From Microvirga lenta (GTDB taxonomy: Bacteria; Pseudomonadota; Alphaproteobacteria; Rhizobiales; Beijerinckiaceae), in contig NZ_JAJBBR010000009.1 of NCBI RefSeq assembly GCF_020532555.1, forward strand, positions 186,001 to 250,000: a DNA stretch of 64,000 nt, read 5' to 3'. The translations under genes were made by a program, and so were the position numbers. Below the pieces are notes generated by a model. The model searched no databases. It had not been told where the DNA came from and worked only from the letters and a program-made list of their open reading frames with translations. Shown one piece after another: positions 16,572-24,988 of the stretch. Each line of letters begins with the position of its first letter. Positions within the stretch are counted from its first letter, which is position 1.

Positions 16572-17336
16572 ATGCGCTTCTTCAACTCCAACGGCGTCAG
16601 CATCGCCTATATCGATGTCATGCCGGACGAGGGTCATGGCGACCCGATCCTCCTCATCCACGGCTTCGCGTCGAACCACGCGGTGAACTGGGTCAACACC
16701 CTCTGGGTGAAGACGCTGACCAAGGCCGGATACCGCGTCGTCGCCTTCGACAACAGGGGGCACGGGGAGAGCGAGAAAATCTACGATCCCGCCGCGTACA
16801 ACTCCTTCGTCATGGCGGAGGATGCCCGGCGCCTTCTCGACCATCTCGGGATCGAGAAGGCCGACGTGATGGGCTATTCCATGGGCGCGCGGATCACCGC
16901 CCACATGGCCCTTGCCGCGCCCGAGCGGATGCGCTCCGCGCTTCTGGGCGGATTGGGCATTCATCTGGTCGACGGCGTCGGCCTGCCCCTCGGCATCGCC
17001 GATGCGATGGAGGTGCCGTCCCTCGACGACCTGACGGATCCGATGCAGCGCATGTTCCGCGCCTTCGCCGAGCAGACGAGGAGCGACCTCAAGGCCCTCG
17101 CCGCCTGCATCCGCGGAACCCGGCAGTCGCTCACCGAGGACCAGGTCGCCTCGATCACGCTCCCGACGCTGGTTTCCGTCGGCACGAAGGACGATGTTGC
17201 CGGTTCCGGCCATGAGCTCGTGAAGCTGATGCCGAATGCGACCGCCCTCGACATTCCCGGGCGGGACCACAATCTTGCCGTCGGCGACCGGACGCACAAG
17301 CAGGGCGTGTTGGAGTTCCTGTCCCGCCGGCCGTGA
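16572..17336 (+). CDS. alpha/beta hydrolase
   Basis: A 254-residue alpha/beta-hydrolase. The oxyanion region is LLIHGFASN, the nucleophile elbow is GYSMGAR (Ser), the strand-4 loop is FDNRGHGES, and the acid and histidine are probably in VGTKDD and GRDHNLAV. It is similar to 3-oxoadipate enol-lactonase and esterase lines, but no substrate can be given. It is divergent from the zf-CHCC operon over 230 bases and is not linked to other catabolic genes. Confidence 0.88.
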   Translation: MRFFNSNGVSIAYIDVMPDEGHGDPILLIHGFASNHAVNWVNTLWVKTLTKAGYRVVAFDNRGHGESEKIYDPAAYNSFVMAEDARRLLDHLGIEKADVMGYSMGARITAHMALAAPERMRSALLGGLGIHLVDGVGLPLGIADAMEVPSLDDLTDPMQRMFRAFAEQTRSDLKALAACIRGTRQSLTEDQVASITLPTLVSVGTKDDVAGSGHELVKLMPNATALDIPGRDHNLAVGDRTHKQGVLEFLSRRP

Positions 17337-17507
17337 GTGCGCCGTGACGAAAAGGCGAGGCGGCGGAAGCGCTTGCGGCCCGGCCCTGCCGTCCGGGATC
17401 AGGCCGCAGGGGAACGGGCCAGTCCCGATGCGCCGTTTCAAGGCCGGGCGCCAACCCGTTGATTTGGCTCTTCATCCGTCCGGATCAGGTTGCTTCAGGA
17501 GAATCGT

Positions 17508-17999
17508 ATGACCCGTCTCGACAGCGCCATCAGGAGATTGACGGCACAACGCGATCTGCTGGACTGGGCCAGCCGGGAGATTGCTCCCGCAGGGCTGGTT
17601 CTGGAGGTCGGCCTCGGCAACGGCAGGACCTACGATCACCTGCGCTCCCGGCTTCCGGGGCGCGAGATCTACGTTTTCGAGCGTTCGCCCGCTGCCCATC
17701 CCGACTGCATGCCTCCGGAAGAAAAGCTCATCGTCGGCGACGTGTTCGAGACGCTGCCGTCGTTCACGCAGCGCTTCGGGGAGGGGGTGGCCGCGTTGAT
17801 CCATATCGATATCGGGACCGGCGACGAGACGCGGAACCGCGAGGTCGCGAGGCGCCTGTCTCCGCTCCTCGAATCGCTGCTGCAGCCGGGAGGGCTTCTC
17901 CTCGGCGACAGGGCCTTCGACCTGCCGAGCTGCACCGACATCTCGTCCGAGATCGGCGTGGCGCAGGGGCGCTACTTCGTCTATCGCCGGGATGCCTAG
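17508..17999 (+). CDS. class I SAM-dependent methyltransferase
   Basis: A 163-residue protein. The glycine-rich SAM loop is VLEVGLGNGRTYDHL, an acidic residue ends strand 2 (YVFERSPA), and motif IV is LIHIDIGTGD. A GG turn after QPGGLLLGD completes the Rossmann core. Substrate unknown. The start ATG has CAGGAG eight bases before it; an upstream in-frame start at 17490 is less likely. It ends next to a bidirectional terminator shared with the PRC-barrel gene. Confidence 0.82.
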   Translation: MTRLDSAIRRLTAQRDLLDWASREIAPAGLVLEVGLGNGRTYDHLRSRLPGREIYVFERSPAAHPDCMPPEEKLIVGDVFETLPSFTQRFGEGVAALIHIDIGTGDETRNREVARRLSPLLESLLQPGGLLLGDRAFDLPSCTDISSEIGVAQGRYFVYRRDA

Positions 18000-18009
18000 G
18001 GCAAAGGAA

Positions 18010-18033
18010 AAGGGCCGCTTCGGCGCGGCCCTT
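18010..18033. terminator. bidirectional intrinsic terminator
   Basis: A 9-bp GC-rich stem (18010-18018 with 18025-18033) around the loop TTCGGC, between the convergent methyltransferase and PRC-barrel genes. On the minus strand it is followed by a T-rich tract (TTTTCCTTT); on the plus strand the tract is weak. Confidence 0.75.
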
Positions 18034-18056
18034 CCCGGGAGTGGGGCAGAGACGAC

Positions 18057-18533
18057 TTACTCGTTCACCTCGCCGATGGCGGGCTCGTTCCCGATGGCGC
18101 CCGTGGCGACCGGCTCGTCCTCGTACAGGGAGACCCGAGCCCCGTAATCGTCGTCCAGCGCCGTGTAGCCGGCCATGCCGTCCTGCCATTCCGGCAGGGC
18201 CTCCAGCTCGGCCTCGGTGACGCCGGGCAGGACGAGGGCATTGTCACGCCAGTACATGCGGCTCAGATCGACCATCCGCTTCTCCTCGCCGATGTCGAGG
18301 AAGCCGCCGAATTCCATCACGGCGAAGAGGTTCCCGTTCGGACCGCGAACCACATCCTCGATCTCGCCGAGTTCCTCGCCTTCGATGCTCACCACCTCGG
18401 TATCCTCGAGCTCGATCACGTCGATATCCCGGAAGCCGGCCGGATCGGCGGCGGTAGCGACGGGATTCGAGACCTGAGCCACGGCCGGTCCTGCCAGAAG
18501 GGCAAGTACAGCAACGCTCGTCAGAAGACGCAT
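18057..18533 (-). CDS. periplasmic PRC-barrel domain protein
   Basis: A 158-residue secreted protein. The signal peptide is MRLLTSVAVLALLAGPAVAQ. The mature part is strongly acidic and carries a PRC-barrel (residues about 35-100: SIEGEELGEIEDVVRGPNGN, then VMEFGGFLDIGEEKRMVDL). Exported PRC-barrel proteins are common in Methylobacteriaceae, and their role is not established. The start has a GGAGGAGA ribosome binding site. It is the only gene on its transcript, bounded by a terminator. Confidence 0.88.
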   Translation of the reverse strand: MRLLTSVAVLALLAGPAVAQVSNPVATAADPAGFRDIDVIELEDTEVVSIEGEELGEIEDVVRGPNGNLFAVMEFGGFLDIGEEKRMVDLSRMYWRDNALVLPGVTEAELEALPEWQDGMAGYTALDDDYGARVSLYEDEPVATGAIGNEPAIGEVNE

Positions 18534-18814
18534 TCTCTCCTCCTATGCTCGATTCGATCGGCACGGCGGTAACCGCGCGCAGACCGTTTCCATATGGGGA
18601 CTAATGGTCGTCCCGAGCGGTCGTTCCCGAGACGATCCGAGGATCGTCGGCGTGGGAGTCGAGTTGTCAGTACGGTAAGCGACAATGCAAAAGTCGCCTT
18701 CCCTGTGAAACAGTGGAAACTGTACTCCATGACAGGGCGTGAGCTCGGGATGAGTATTTCGAAGCACGCGAAAAGATCATTCTCGTCTCTCCGCAATGCT
18801 TCGCCTGCGGTCCG
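18534..18814. other. intergenic region
   Basis: About 280 bases between the start of the PRC-barrel gene and the stop of the crotonase gene. It must hold the promoter of the PRC-barrel gene. A weak EcfG-like pair (GGAAC-N16-CATT, minus strand, 18603-18627) is present but far from the start. No gene is supported. Confidence 0.35.
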
Positions 18815-19615
18815 TCACCGCCCCTTGAACACGGGCGCGCGCTTCTCCAGAAAGGCGTTCCGGCCTTCCGCCGCATCCGCGCTGTCGAAACAGAGATCGG
18901 CGAGCGCCACCGGATCCGTGTCCGGCGCGGCGATGCCCACGGAGCGGTCGATCGCCGCCTTCGCGGCCCTGATGGTCAGCGGTGCGTTCTCCGCGATCTG
19001 CCGGACCAGGGACAGGGTGGCGGTTTCGAGATCCGCATCCGGCACGACCCGTTGGACGACGCCCAGACGCTCGGCCTCGGCGGCGCCGATCCGGCGCGCG
19101 GTATAGAACAGGTCCCGCGCGGCCGGGGCTCCGACGGCCGCGGTGACGATCCTCATCGCGCCCGGCGGGTATGCGATGCCGAGCCGCGCGGCCGGAATGC
19201 CGAAGACCGCATTGTCCGCCGCGATGCGCAGGTCGCAGGAGAGGGCGAGGCCGAAGCCGCCTCCCAGGCAGAAGCTGCGGATCATGGCGATGACGGGTTT
19301 CGAGCATCGCGCCACGGCCCAGAAGGCGGCCTCGTTCTCGGCCTCGTAGAGGCGCCCGCCTTCGGCGTCGGCCCTTAAGGTGGCGAACTCCCCGATATCC
19401 GCGCCGGACGCGAAGGCGTGTGCCCCCGCGCCGCGCAGGATGACCGCCCGGACCCGCTCGTCCTGGTCGAGCGCGCTGAAGATCGGCGGCAGGGCCTTCC
19501 ACATCTCGAGGTCGAAGGCGTTGTGCTTGGAGGGGTTGTCGACGGCGACCGTCGCGACGGAATCGTCCAGGGAAACCGCGAGCTTGGGCGTGGGCGACGA
19601 AAAAAAGACACTCAT
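18815..19615 (-). CDS. enoyl-CoA hydratase/isomerase family (crotonase fold), atypical active site
   Basis: A 266-residue crotonase-fold protein. The first oxyanion segment is AFASGADIGEF and the second is CLGGGFGLALSCDL, so a thioester oxyanion hole is present. The two glutamates of true enoyl-CoA hydratases are not seen at the expected positions: the segment reads FGIPAARLGIAYPPGA, with Ala where the first Glu should be. It may therefore act as an isomerase, lyase or hydrolase on an acyl-CoA rather than as a hydratase. It is transcribed alone and divergent from cysE. Confidence 0.88.
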   Translation of the reverse strand: MSVFFSSPTPKLAVSLDDSVATVAVDNPSKHNAFDLEMWKALPPIFSALDQDERVRAVILRGAGAHAFASGADIGEFATLRADAEGGRLYEAENEAAFWAVARCSKPVIAMIRSFCLGGGFGLALSCDLRIAADNAVFGIPAARLGIAYPPGAMRIVTAAVGAPAARDLFYTARRIGAAEAERLGVVQRVVPDADLETATLSLVRQIAENAPLTIRAAKAAIDRSVGIAAPDTDPVALADLCFDSADAAEGRNAFLEKRAPVFKGR

Positions 19616-19697
19616 GGGGCGTGTGATCTAGGGTAAAGGGCGGGGACTTCTTATCTCATCCATGTTCATTCGGCCTCGGGCCGGCAGGGAGACCGTC

Positions 19698-20528
19698 ATG
19701 GCGCAGACCAAAATGAAGCCTGGAGCACCGGAACTGGTCGCTGGAACCGTGGATCCTCTATGGGATCGGCTGCGGCAGGAGGCGGAGATCATCCTGCACG
19801 ACGAGCCTGCCCTGGCAAGCTTCATCCACGGCGCCATTCTCCAGCAGCCGAGCCTCGAAGCCGCCGTGATCCATCGGGTCGCCTGCCGCCTGGGTCATCC
19901 CGCCGTCGCCGCCGACATCGTCGAGCAGACCTTCCTGGAGGCGGTCGAGCGCGACCCGGCCATCGGAGCGGCTTTCCGGGCGGATATCAGCGCCGTCCTC
20001 GACCGCGATCCGGCCACGAACCGGGTCGTCGAGCCCGTGCTCTACTTCAAGGGTTTCCACGCGATTCAGACTCACCGGCTGGCCCATTGGCTGTGGCGCC
20101 ACGACCGGCAGGATTTCGCGCTCTACCTGCAGAGCCGCTCGTCCGAGGTGTTCCAGACCGACATTCACCCGGCCGCCCGAATCGGCCGCGGAATCTTCCT
20201 CGACCATGCCACCGGCCTGGTGGTCGGCTCGACGGCGGTCATCGAGGACAACGTCTCCATGCTCCAGGACGTGACGCTCGGCGGCACCGGGAAGGAGCGG
20301 GGAGACCGCCATCCCAAGATCCGTCACGGGGTGCTGATCGGGGCCGGAGCGAAGATCCTCGGCAATATCGAGATCGGCCACTGCGCCCGCATCGCCGCCG
20401 GCTCGGTGGTGCTCAAGCCCGTGCCCCACAATGCCACGGTCGCCGGCGTTCCGGCCAAGGTCGTCGGCTCCGCCGGGTGCCCGGAGCCGTTCCGCTCCAT
20501 GGATCACTTCCTGTCCGAGGGGATCTAA
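19698..20528 (+). CDS. cysE: serine O-acetyltransferase
   Basis: Makes O-acetylserine from serine and acetyl-CoA, the first step of cysteine synthesis. 276 residues: an N-terminal helical domain (to about residue 150), then a left-handed beta-helix with hexapeptide repeats (IHPAARIGRGIFLDHATGLV; VIGED-like turns; LIGAGAKILGNIEIG). The catalytic His is in FLDHATG and a second His in DRHPKIR. The start ATG 19698 has AGGGA seven bases upstream. The C-terminus (FLSEGI) ends in Ile, as needed for docking with O-acetylserine sulfhydrylase CysK. It is not in an operon with cysK here. Confidence 0.95.
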   Translation: MAQTKMKPGAPELVAGTVDPLWDRLRQEAEIILHDEPALASFIHGAILQQPSLEAAVIHRVACRLGHPAVAADIVEQTFLEAVERDPAIGAAFRADISAVLDRDPATNRVVEPVLYFKGFHAIQTHRLAHWLWRHDRQDFALYLQSRSSEVFQTDIHPAARIGRGIFLDHATGLVVGSTAVIEDNVSMLQDVTLGGTGKERGDRHPKIRHGVLIGAGAKILGNIEIGHCARIAAGSVVLKPVPHNATVAGVPAKVVGSAGCPEPFRSMDHFLSEGI

Positions 20529-20595
20529 CGGCGCTTGCTCACGTTGGCCCGGCGTGGCAAGTGCAGCATCCTTGAAAACGAAGAAAGGGTTCGTG

Positions 20596-20808
20596 GTGGA
20601 TAAATCGGAGATGGCGAAGGTCGAGCGGTACATGCGCCAGACTTTTGCAAACCACTCGATTCGCGTGGTCGGTCGCCCGAAGAAGACCGATTCGGCAGAG
20701 GTCTATATCGGCGAGGAGTTCGTGGGCGTCCTGTTCGTCGACGACGAGGACGGGGATCGCTCCTACAACTTCACCATGGCGATCCTCGACACGGATCTGG
20801 AAGACTGA
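20596..20808 (+). CDS. DUF3126 family protein
   Basis: A 70-residue protein with the DUF3126 pattern: MDKSEMAKVERYMRQTF, then KKTDSAEVYIGEEFVGVLF and a DDEDGDRSYNF motif. The family is small, acidic and nearly confined to alphaproteobacteria; function unknown. The start is a GTG with AAAGGG upstream. The later ATG (20611) would cut off conserved N-terminal residues. It follows cysE by 68 bases and may be co-transcribed. Confidence 0.88.
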   Translation: MDKSEMAKVERYMRQTFANHSIRVVGRPKKTDSAEVYIGEEFVGVLFVDDEDGDRSYNFTMAILDTDLED

Positions 20809-20898
20809 TCAGCCTGCCGCAGCAGAATCCTCACCCGGATCCTGCTGCCGTCGTTTCGGGGGGCGATTCGTCCCGTCAGCTCAGGAATCCAGCAAGCG

Positions 20899-21429
20899 AT
20901 GCCGATCTACAGCCTCGACGATGTCTCCCCGATTCTGCCCGAGCCGGACCGGTTCTGGATTGCGCCGGACGCCCACGTGATCGGGCGGGTCCGGCTTGGA
21001 CGGGACGTGGGGATCTGGTTCGGGTCCGTGCTTCGCGGCGACAACGAGCTGATCGACATCGGTGAGGCGACCAACATCCAGGAAGGCTCCCTCCTTCACA
21101 CGGACGAGGGGGCGCCCCTGACCGTGGGGGCGGGCTGCACCATCGGCCACCATGCGATCCTGCACGGCTGCACCATTGGCGAGAACTCCCTGATCGGGAT
21201 GGGGGCGACCGTCCTCAACCACGCGCGGATCGGCGCCAACAGCCTCGTCGGTGCCAATGCGCTGGTGACGGAAGGCAAGGAATTCCCTGACAATTCCCTC
21301 ATCGTCGGTGCTCCGGCGAAGGCCATCCGGGTGCTCGACGAGGCCGCCATCGAGCGGCTGCGCTGGTCGGCCCGTCACTATGTGGAGAATTGGAAGCGCT
21401 ACGCAAAAGGAATGCGGCGGATCGATTGA
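20899..21429 (+). CDS. gamma-carbonic anhydrase family protein
   Basis: A 176-residue left-handed beta-helix protein (YrdA/PaaY/gamma-CA type). Zinc ligands are expected from the histidines in LLHTDE and IGHHAILHG. The Arg and Asp of the trimer interface are in VLRGDNE. The C-terminal helix (RWSARHYVENWKRYAKG) is typical. Members either hydrate CO2 or bind other small ligands; the activity cannot be settled from sequence. It lies downstream of the DUF3126 gene on the same strand. Confidence 0.92.
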   Translation: MPIYSLDDVSPILPEPDRFWIAPDAHVIGRVRLGRDVGIWFGSVLRGDNELIDIGEATNIQEGSLLHTDEGAPLTVGAGCTIGHHAILHGCTIGENSLIGMGATVLNHARIGANSLVGANALVTEGKEFPDNSLIVGAPAKAIRVLDEAAIERLRWSARHYVENWKRYAKGMRRID

Positions 21430-21508
21430 CCCGCCGCCGTTTTCCGGTCGTCAGGGCCGCTTCCACCGACGTGGAGGCGGCTCCTTTCTTTTCTGAGCCA
21501 CTGAAGTC

Positions 21509-22192
21509 TCAGCGATTCGCCGTGGTGGTCGGCGAGGTGGTGATGCCGCCCAGCGAAACCCAGCCCACCGCGTTCTCGCTCTCGCGCTTCACGTAGGCGT
21601 AGCCGGTCCGGTACCAGGGAAGAACCGCCGAGGTCTTGTTGTCGAGAACGTAGTCGCCCTGGTTGGTGCGAATCATCAGGACGGCGTGACCCTCGCCGAG
21701 TTCGTCGATGACGACCGTCATGCGCATGGCGCGGCGCGGCAGCCCGCTCTCGACCAGGATGCGGCGCTTGAGAAGCTGGAAATCCTCGCAATCGCCCTGG
21801 CCGTCGTCGGGGAAGCCCCACGCATCGACGACACCCCAGTGATCCGCGTCCGTGATGGCCTTGATGCCGGAATTCACGCGCTGGTTCACGGAAACGATCG
21901 TCCTCCAGATCTGCGGCGTCAGCTGGATGATATCCGGCTCCGACACATTCACGGCGCATTCCGACGGAAAGCTGTCGCAGAATTTCACCCAGCCGAGGAT
22001 CGGCTTGGCGGATCCCAGATTCATGATCGGATTGCTCGCCACGGGGAGGGCCGCCACGGTCTGTGCCTGGGCGGCCGAGCCCAGAAACATCATGGACAGG
22101 CCGATAAATGCCGTTTTGACGAACTTGGCCGTTAAGGAAGCCTTTGCCTTACGACCGTTAAAACCTTTGTTTGCGAAATAATCCTGCTGCAT
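21509..22192 (-). CDS. transglutaminase-like cysteine peptidase (BTLCP family)
   Basis: A 227-residue exported protein of the bacterial transglutaminase-like cysteine proteinase family (DUF920). The signal sequence is preceded by an unusual polar N-terminus of about 25 residues and ends in GSAAQAQ. The catalytic triad is visible: Cys in GDCEDFQLLK, His in EGHAVLMI and Asp in YVLDNKT. The family includes LapG, which cleaves adhesins in the periplasm. No LapA or LapD gene is nearby, so that role is not shown. An EcfG-type promoter stands upstream, so stress induction is likely. Confidence 0.92.
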   Translation of the reverse strand: MQQDYFANKGFNGRKAKASLTAKFVKTAFIGLSMMFLGSAAQAQTVAALPVASNPIMNLGSAKPILGWVKFCDSFPSECAVNVSEPDIIQLTPQIWRTIVSVNQRVNSGIKAITDADHWGVVDAWGFPDDGQGDCEDFQLLKRRILVESGLPRRAMRMTVVIDELGEGHAVLMIRTNQGDYVLDNKTSAVLPWYRTGYAYVKRESENAVGWVSLGGITTSPTTTANR

Positions 22193-22272
22193 GCCCCACC
22201 AGCCGGTAATGTTCTTTTAACCAAGCTGACACGGTTGCGGGCGGGGCTCAAGTGAAAAGTAAAAGGTGAGTT

Positions 22273-22298
22273 AACGCGTCGCGGGCCCGTCTAGTTCC
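22273..22298 (-). promoter_or_regulatory. EcfG-type (general stress) promoter
   Basis: On the minus strand, GGAAC (complement of 22294-22298), 17 bases, then CGTT (complement of 22273-22276): an exact match to GGAAC-N16/17-CGTT. It lies about 80 bases before the start of the BTLCP peptidase gene. The surrounding 22193-22490 is AT-rich and has no gene. Confidence 0.75.
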
Positions 22299-22490
22299 AT
22301 TAACGTTAACGAAAAATTTACGAAGATTGATGGCTCCGGGCGTTCTTTAATCCGGCCGGGCCAAACCCTTCGAAAGCCGTTCGAAACCGGCGCGACTCGA
22401 CCCCTGTCGAGAATCAACGCTAGGTCATCCCGTCACCCTGGAACGTGGCCGATTGTGGTCTGCCGCGCAATCGGATCGTAGAACTTGTCC

Positions 22491-23312
22491 ATGCCGCCTC
22501 ACACCGACCGCCCGGCTCGCGAGCCGATCTTCAATCTCCCGACCGTCGTCGCCCTCAGCGTCGCGGCCCTGGTGGGGATCCACGCCCTCCGGCTGCTTCT
22601 GTCCGACGAGACCGACTTCACCCTCATCATCGACTGGGCCGTGATTCCCGCCCGGTGGTCGGTGGCGTTCGGCAGCGTCCAGGCCGACGAGATCGTGAAT
22701 GCCCTCCAGGGACCGGGCGGGAGCGAGGACGGGTTGTCGCCTTTCGCGGCCCTGGCCCAATACGTGCTGGCCGACGGCGAGGGGCGGCCCTGGACGGGGC
22801 TGACCTATGCCTTCCTGCACGGATCCTGGGCCCATGTCCTCATCAACTGCGTCTGGCTCGCGGCTTTCGGAACGCCGCTCGTCCGCCGCATCGGAGCAGT
22901 GCGCTTCTTCACCCTGGCGGCGGCTTCGGCCGTCGGCGGGGCGGCTGTGTACGCCTTCATGAACCCCCTGCAGATCCTGCCGATGATCGGCGCCTCGGGC
23001 GCCGTCTCGGGCATGATGGCGGCGGCTTCCTGGTTCATGTTCGCCCCGGCGGACTGGCTGCCGGAAGGCCGCCTGACCCAGCCGCACGAGAGGCTCCGGG
23101 AGGGCCTTCTCGACATGTTCCGCAACCGGCAGGTCCTGATCTTCCTCGGCGTCTGGTTCGCGGCCAACTACGTCTTCGCCTTCGTCCAGCCGCTGGGCGT
23201 CACCGATGCGAGCATCGCGTGGGAGGCGCATCTCGGCGGATTCCTGGTCGGGCTGGCCCTTTTTCCCCTGCTCGATCCTCTCCCGCCGCGGCCGGGGCGC
23301 ATCCTGGCTTGA
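22491..23312 (+). CDS. rhomboid family intramembrane serine protease
   Basis: A 273-residue membrane protein with about six or seven spans. The catalytic Ser is in GASGAVSG and the His in WEAHLGGF; the family motif HGSWAHVLIN is present. A poorly conserved insert (about residues 50-95) precedes the catalytic core. It cleaves membrane proteins within the bilayer; its substrates are unknown. The start ATG lacks a good ribosome binding site, and TTG at 22485 is an alternative. Confidence 0.92.
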   Translation: MPPHTDRPAREPIFNLPTVVALSVAALVGIHALRLLLSDETDFTLIIDWAVIPARWSVAFGSVQADEIVNALQGPGGSEDGLSPFAALAQYVLADGEGRPWTGLTYAFLHGSWAHVLINCVWLAAFGTPLVRRIGAVRFFTLAAASAVGGAAVYAFMNPLQILPMIGASGAVSGMMAAASWFMFAPADWLPEGRLTQPHERLREGLLDMFRNRQVLIFLGVWFAANYVFAFVQPLGVTDASIAWEAHLGGFLVGLALFPLLDPLPPRPGRILA

Positions 23313-23446
23313 AACCGCCGCGGTTTAGCCGGATCATCAAGAGCTGACGCAGGGTCACTATCCCGCCGTCATGGGACGTGAAACTCGTCTTCAGCCTTGC
23401 GGACGCGAAGCATGACGGCCTTCGCATCCCTGCAACGGAGGCGAAC

Positions 23447-23878
23447 ATGATCGTCAACCGCATCCTTTCCATCAAAGGCCGCGACGTCGTCGCCATCGGG
23501 CCGGACCGGAGCCTCAGCGAGGCCGCCCGGACGCTGTCCGAGAAGCGGATCGGCGCCGTTCTCGTCCGCGACGGAGACCGGCCGTTCCTCGGCATCATCT
23601 CGGAGCGCGACATCGTCAGGGCGATAGCCGCCCGAGGAGCCGCGGCTCTGGACGAGCCCGTCTCCCGCTACATGACCGAGAAGGTGGTGACCTGCACGGG
23701 CGACACCTCCATCAACGACGTGATGGAGGTCATGACCCAGGGCAAGTTCCGGCACGTTCCGGTGGTCGAGGGCGGGTCGCTGCGGGGGATCGTCTCGATC
23801 GGCGACGTGGTGAAGCTGCGGGTCGAGGAGGTCGAGGCCGAGGCTCAGGCGATCAGGGAATATATCGCCACCGCCTAG
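23447..23878 (+). CDS. CBS domain pair protein
   Basis: A 143-residue protein made of two CBS domains (about 8-60 and 75-130), with the usual IVRAIAARG and FRHVPVVEGG turns. Such stand-alone pairs bind adenine nucleotides and act as energy sensors; the partner is unknown. The ATG has CGGAGG six bases upstream. Its stop overlaps the stop region of the convergent patatin gene by four bases. Other CBS genes in the window include the longer CBS-BON protein at 35374-36750. Confidence 0.92.
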   Translation: MIVNRILSIKGRDVVAIGPDRSLSEAARTLSEKRIGAVLVRDGDRPFLGIISERDIVRAIAARGAAALDEPVSRYMTEKVVTCTGDTSINDVMEVMTQGKFRHVPVVEGGSLRGIVSIGDVVKLRVEEVEAEAQAIREYIATA

Positions 23879-24828
23879 CTCCGTACGCTCTGGGCCTCCT
23901 GCAGGATCTCCATGATGTCCGGCAGGGCGCGCTCCGTGGCCTGCCGGCCCAGGGCGATGCATTCCTGAGCGCGATGGAATTCGAACAGGCCCATCTTCGC
24001 GAGCTTGGGGGCGACCATGATGTCCGGCGGGTCGCCGGCGAGCCGGGAGCGGGCGATCCGGTCCTGGGTGATGTTGAAGGCGTCGACCATGACCGTGGCG
24101 AGGCCCGGCGCGTTGGGCTTGCGCGGTTTCTCGTCTCGCGAGGGGGAGAACAGGCCCCAGCGCCGCGGTGCGGTCTCGAGGGCCTCCTCGATCTCCTTCT
24201 CGTCGCTGGTGTCGGCGTCGTAGGACTGGATGACCGTGCCGCGGACGCGGATCTCGCCATTGAGGTTGACGCAGATCACGATGTCGGCGCCGAGAGCGCG
24301 GGCCGCGGTGATCGGGATGGGGTTGACCAGGGCGCCGTCCATGAGCCAGCGCCCGCCGATCATCACCGGGTCGAAGACGCCCGGCAGGGCATAGGAGGCG
24401 CGCATCGCCTGGACCAGCGGCCCCCGCGTGAGCCAGATTTCGTGACCGCTGGTGAGTTCGGTCGCGATGGTGCAGAACTTGATCGGGAGCGTCTCGACCC
24501 GGCGGTCCATGAGATCCTGGTCGAGAAGGCGCTGCAGCCGCCCGCCCGCGATCAGGCCGGCGCCGCTGAAATGGAAGTCGAGAAGCCCCATGACCCGCCG
24601 CTTGGTCAGGGAGAGGGCGAAGGCCTCGAGCTCGTCGAGCTTTCCGGCGGCGTAGCAGCCGCCGACCACCGCCCCGATGGAGCAGCCGGCGATGACGTCC
24701 GGCACGATTCCGGCCTCGGCCAGGACGCGCAGCACGCCGATATGGGACCAGCCCCGCGCCGCACCGCCGCCGAGGGCGAGGCCGATTTTCACCTTCGTCC
24801 GCGGGTCGCGCTCGATCGGAGCGTTCAT
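23875..24828 (-). CDS. patatin-like phospholipase (RssA type)
   Basis: A 317-residue lipid acyl hydrolase. The oxyanion loop is ALGGGAARGWSHIG, the nucleophile Ser is in GCSIGAV, and the catalytic Asp is in MDGALVNPIP. The C-terminus has the helical tail of RssA-like proteins. Phospholipase or lysophospholipase activity is expected. The start is uncertain: ATG 24828 (GGGGGA upstream) is listed, while ATG 24891 (GGAG nine bases upstream) would add a Gly-rich, probably disordered N-terminus. It is convergent with, and overlaps, the CBS gene. Confidence 0.92.
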   Translation of the reverse strand: MNAPIERDPRTKVKIGLALGGGAARGWSHIGVLRVLAEAGIVPDVIAGCSIGAVVGGCYAAGKLDELEAFALSLTKRRVMGLLDFHFSGAGLIAGGRLQRLLDQDLMDRRVETLPIKFCTIATELTSGHEIWLTRGPLVQAMRASYALPGVFDPVMIGGRWLMDGALVNPIPITAARALGADIVICVNLNGEIRVRGTVIQSYDADTSDEKEIEEALETAPRRWGLFSPSRDEKPRKPNAPGLATVMVDAFNITQDRIARSRLAGDPPDIMVAPKLAKMGLFEFHRAQECIALGRQATERALPDIMEILQEAQSVRS

Positions 24829-24988
24829 TTCCGCGATCCCCCCGCCACCGCCAGACCCGGCGCTGCGCCGGGTGATCCCGTCCCACAACATGACTGCGAA
24901 CTCCAAGGCCTCGAGCCTTCATGCCACACGCTCATGAAGACCTCATGAACAACGCCTCAGAGTTTCATTTAGGTCACGCTTGGCCAAA

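Noticed and set aside
17411-17437. GGAAC followed by CGTT upstream of the methyltransferase gene
   Set aside because: The spacing is 18 bases, outside the 16-17 range used by EcfG.
18603-18627. GGAAC-N16-CATT on the minus strand before the PRC-barrel gene
   Set aside because: The -10 has a change and the site is 70 bases from the start codon; too weak to report as a promoter.
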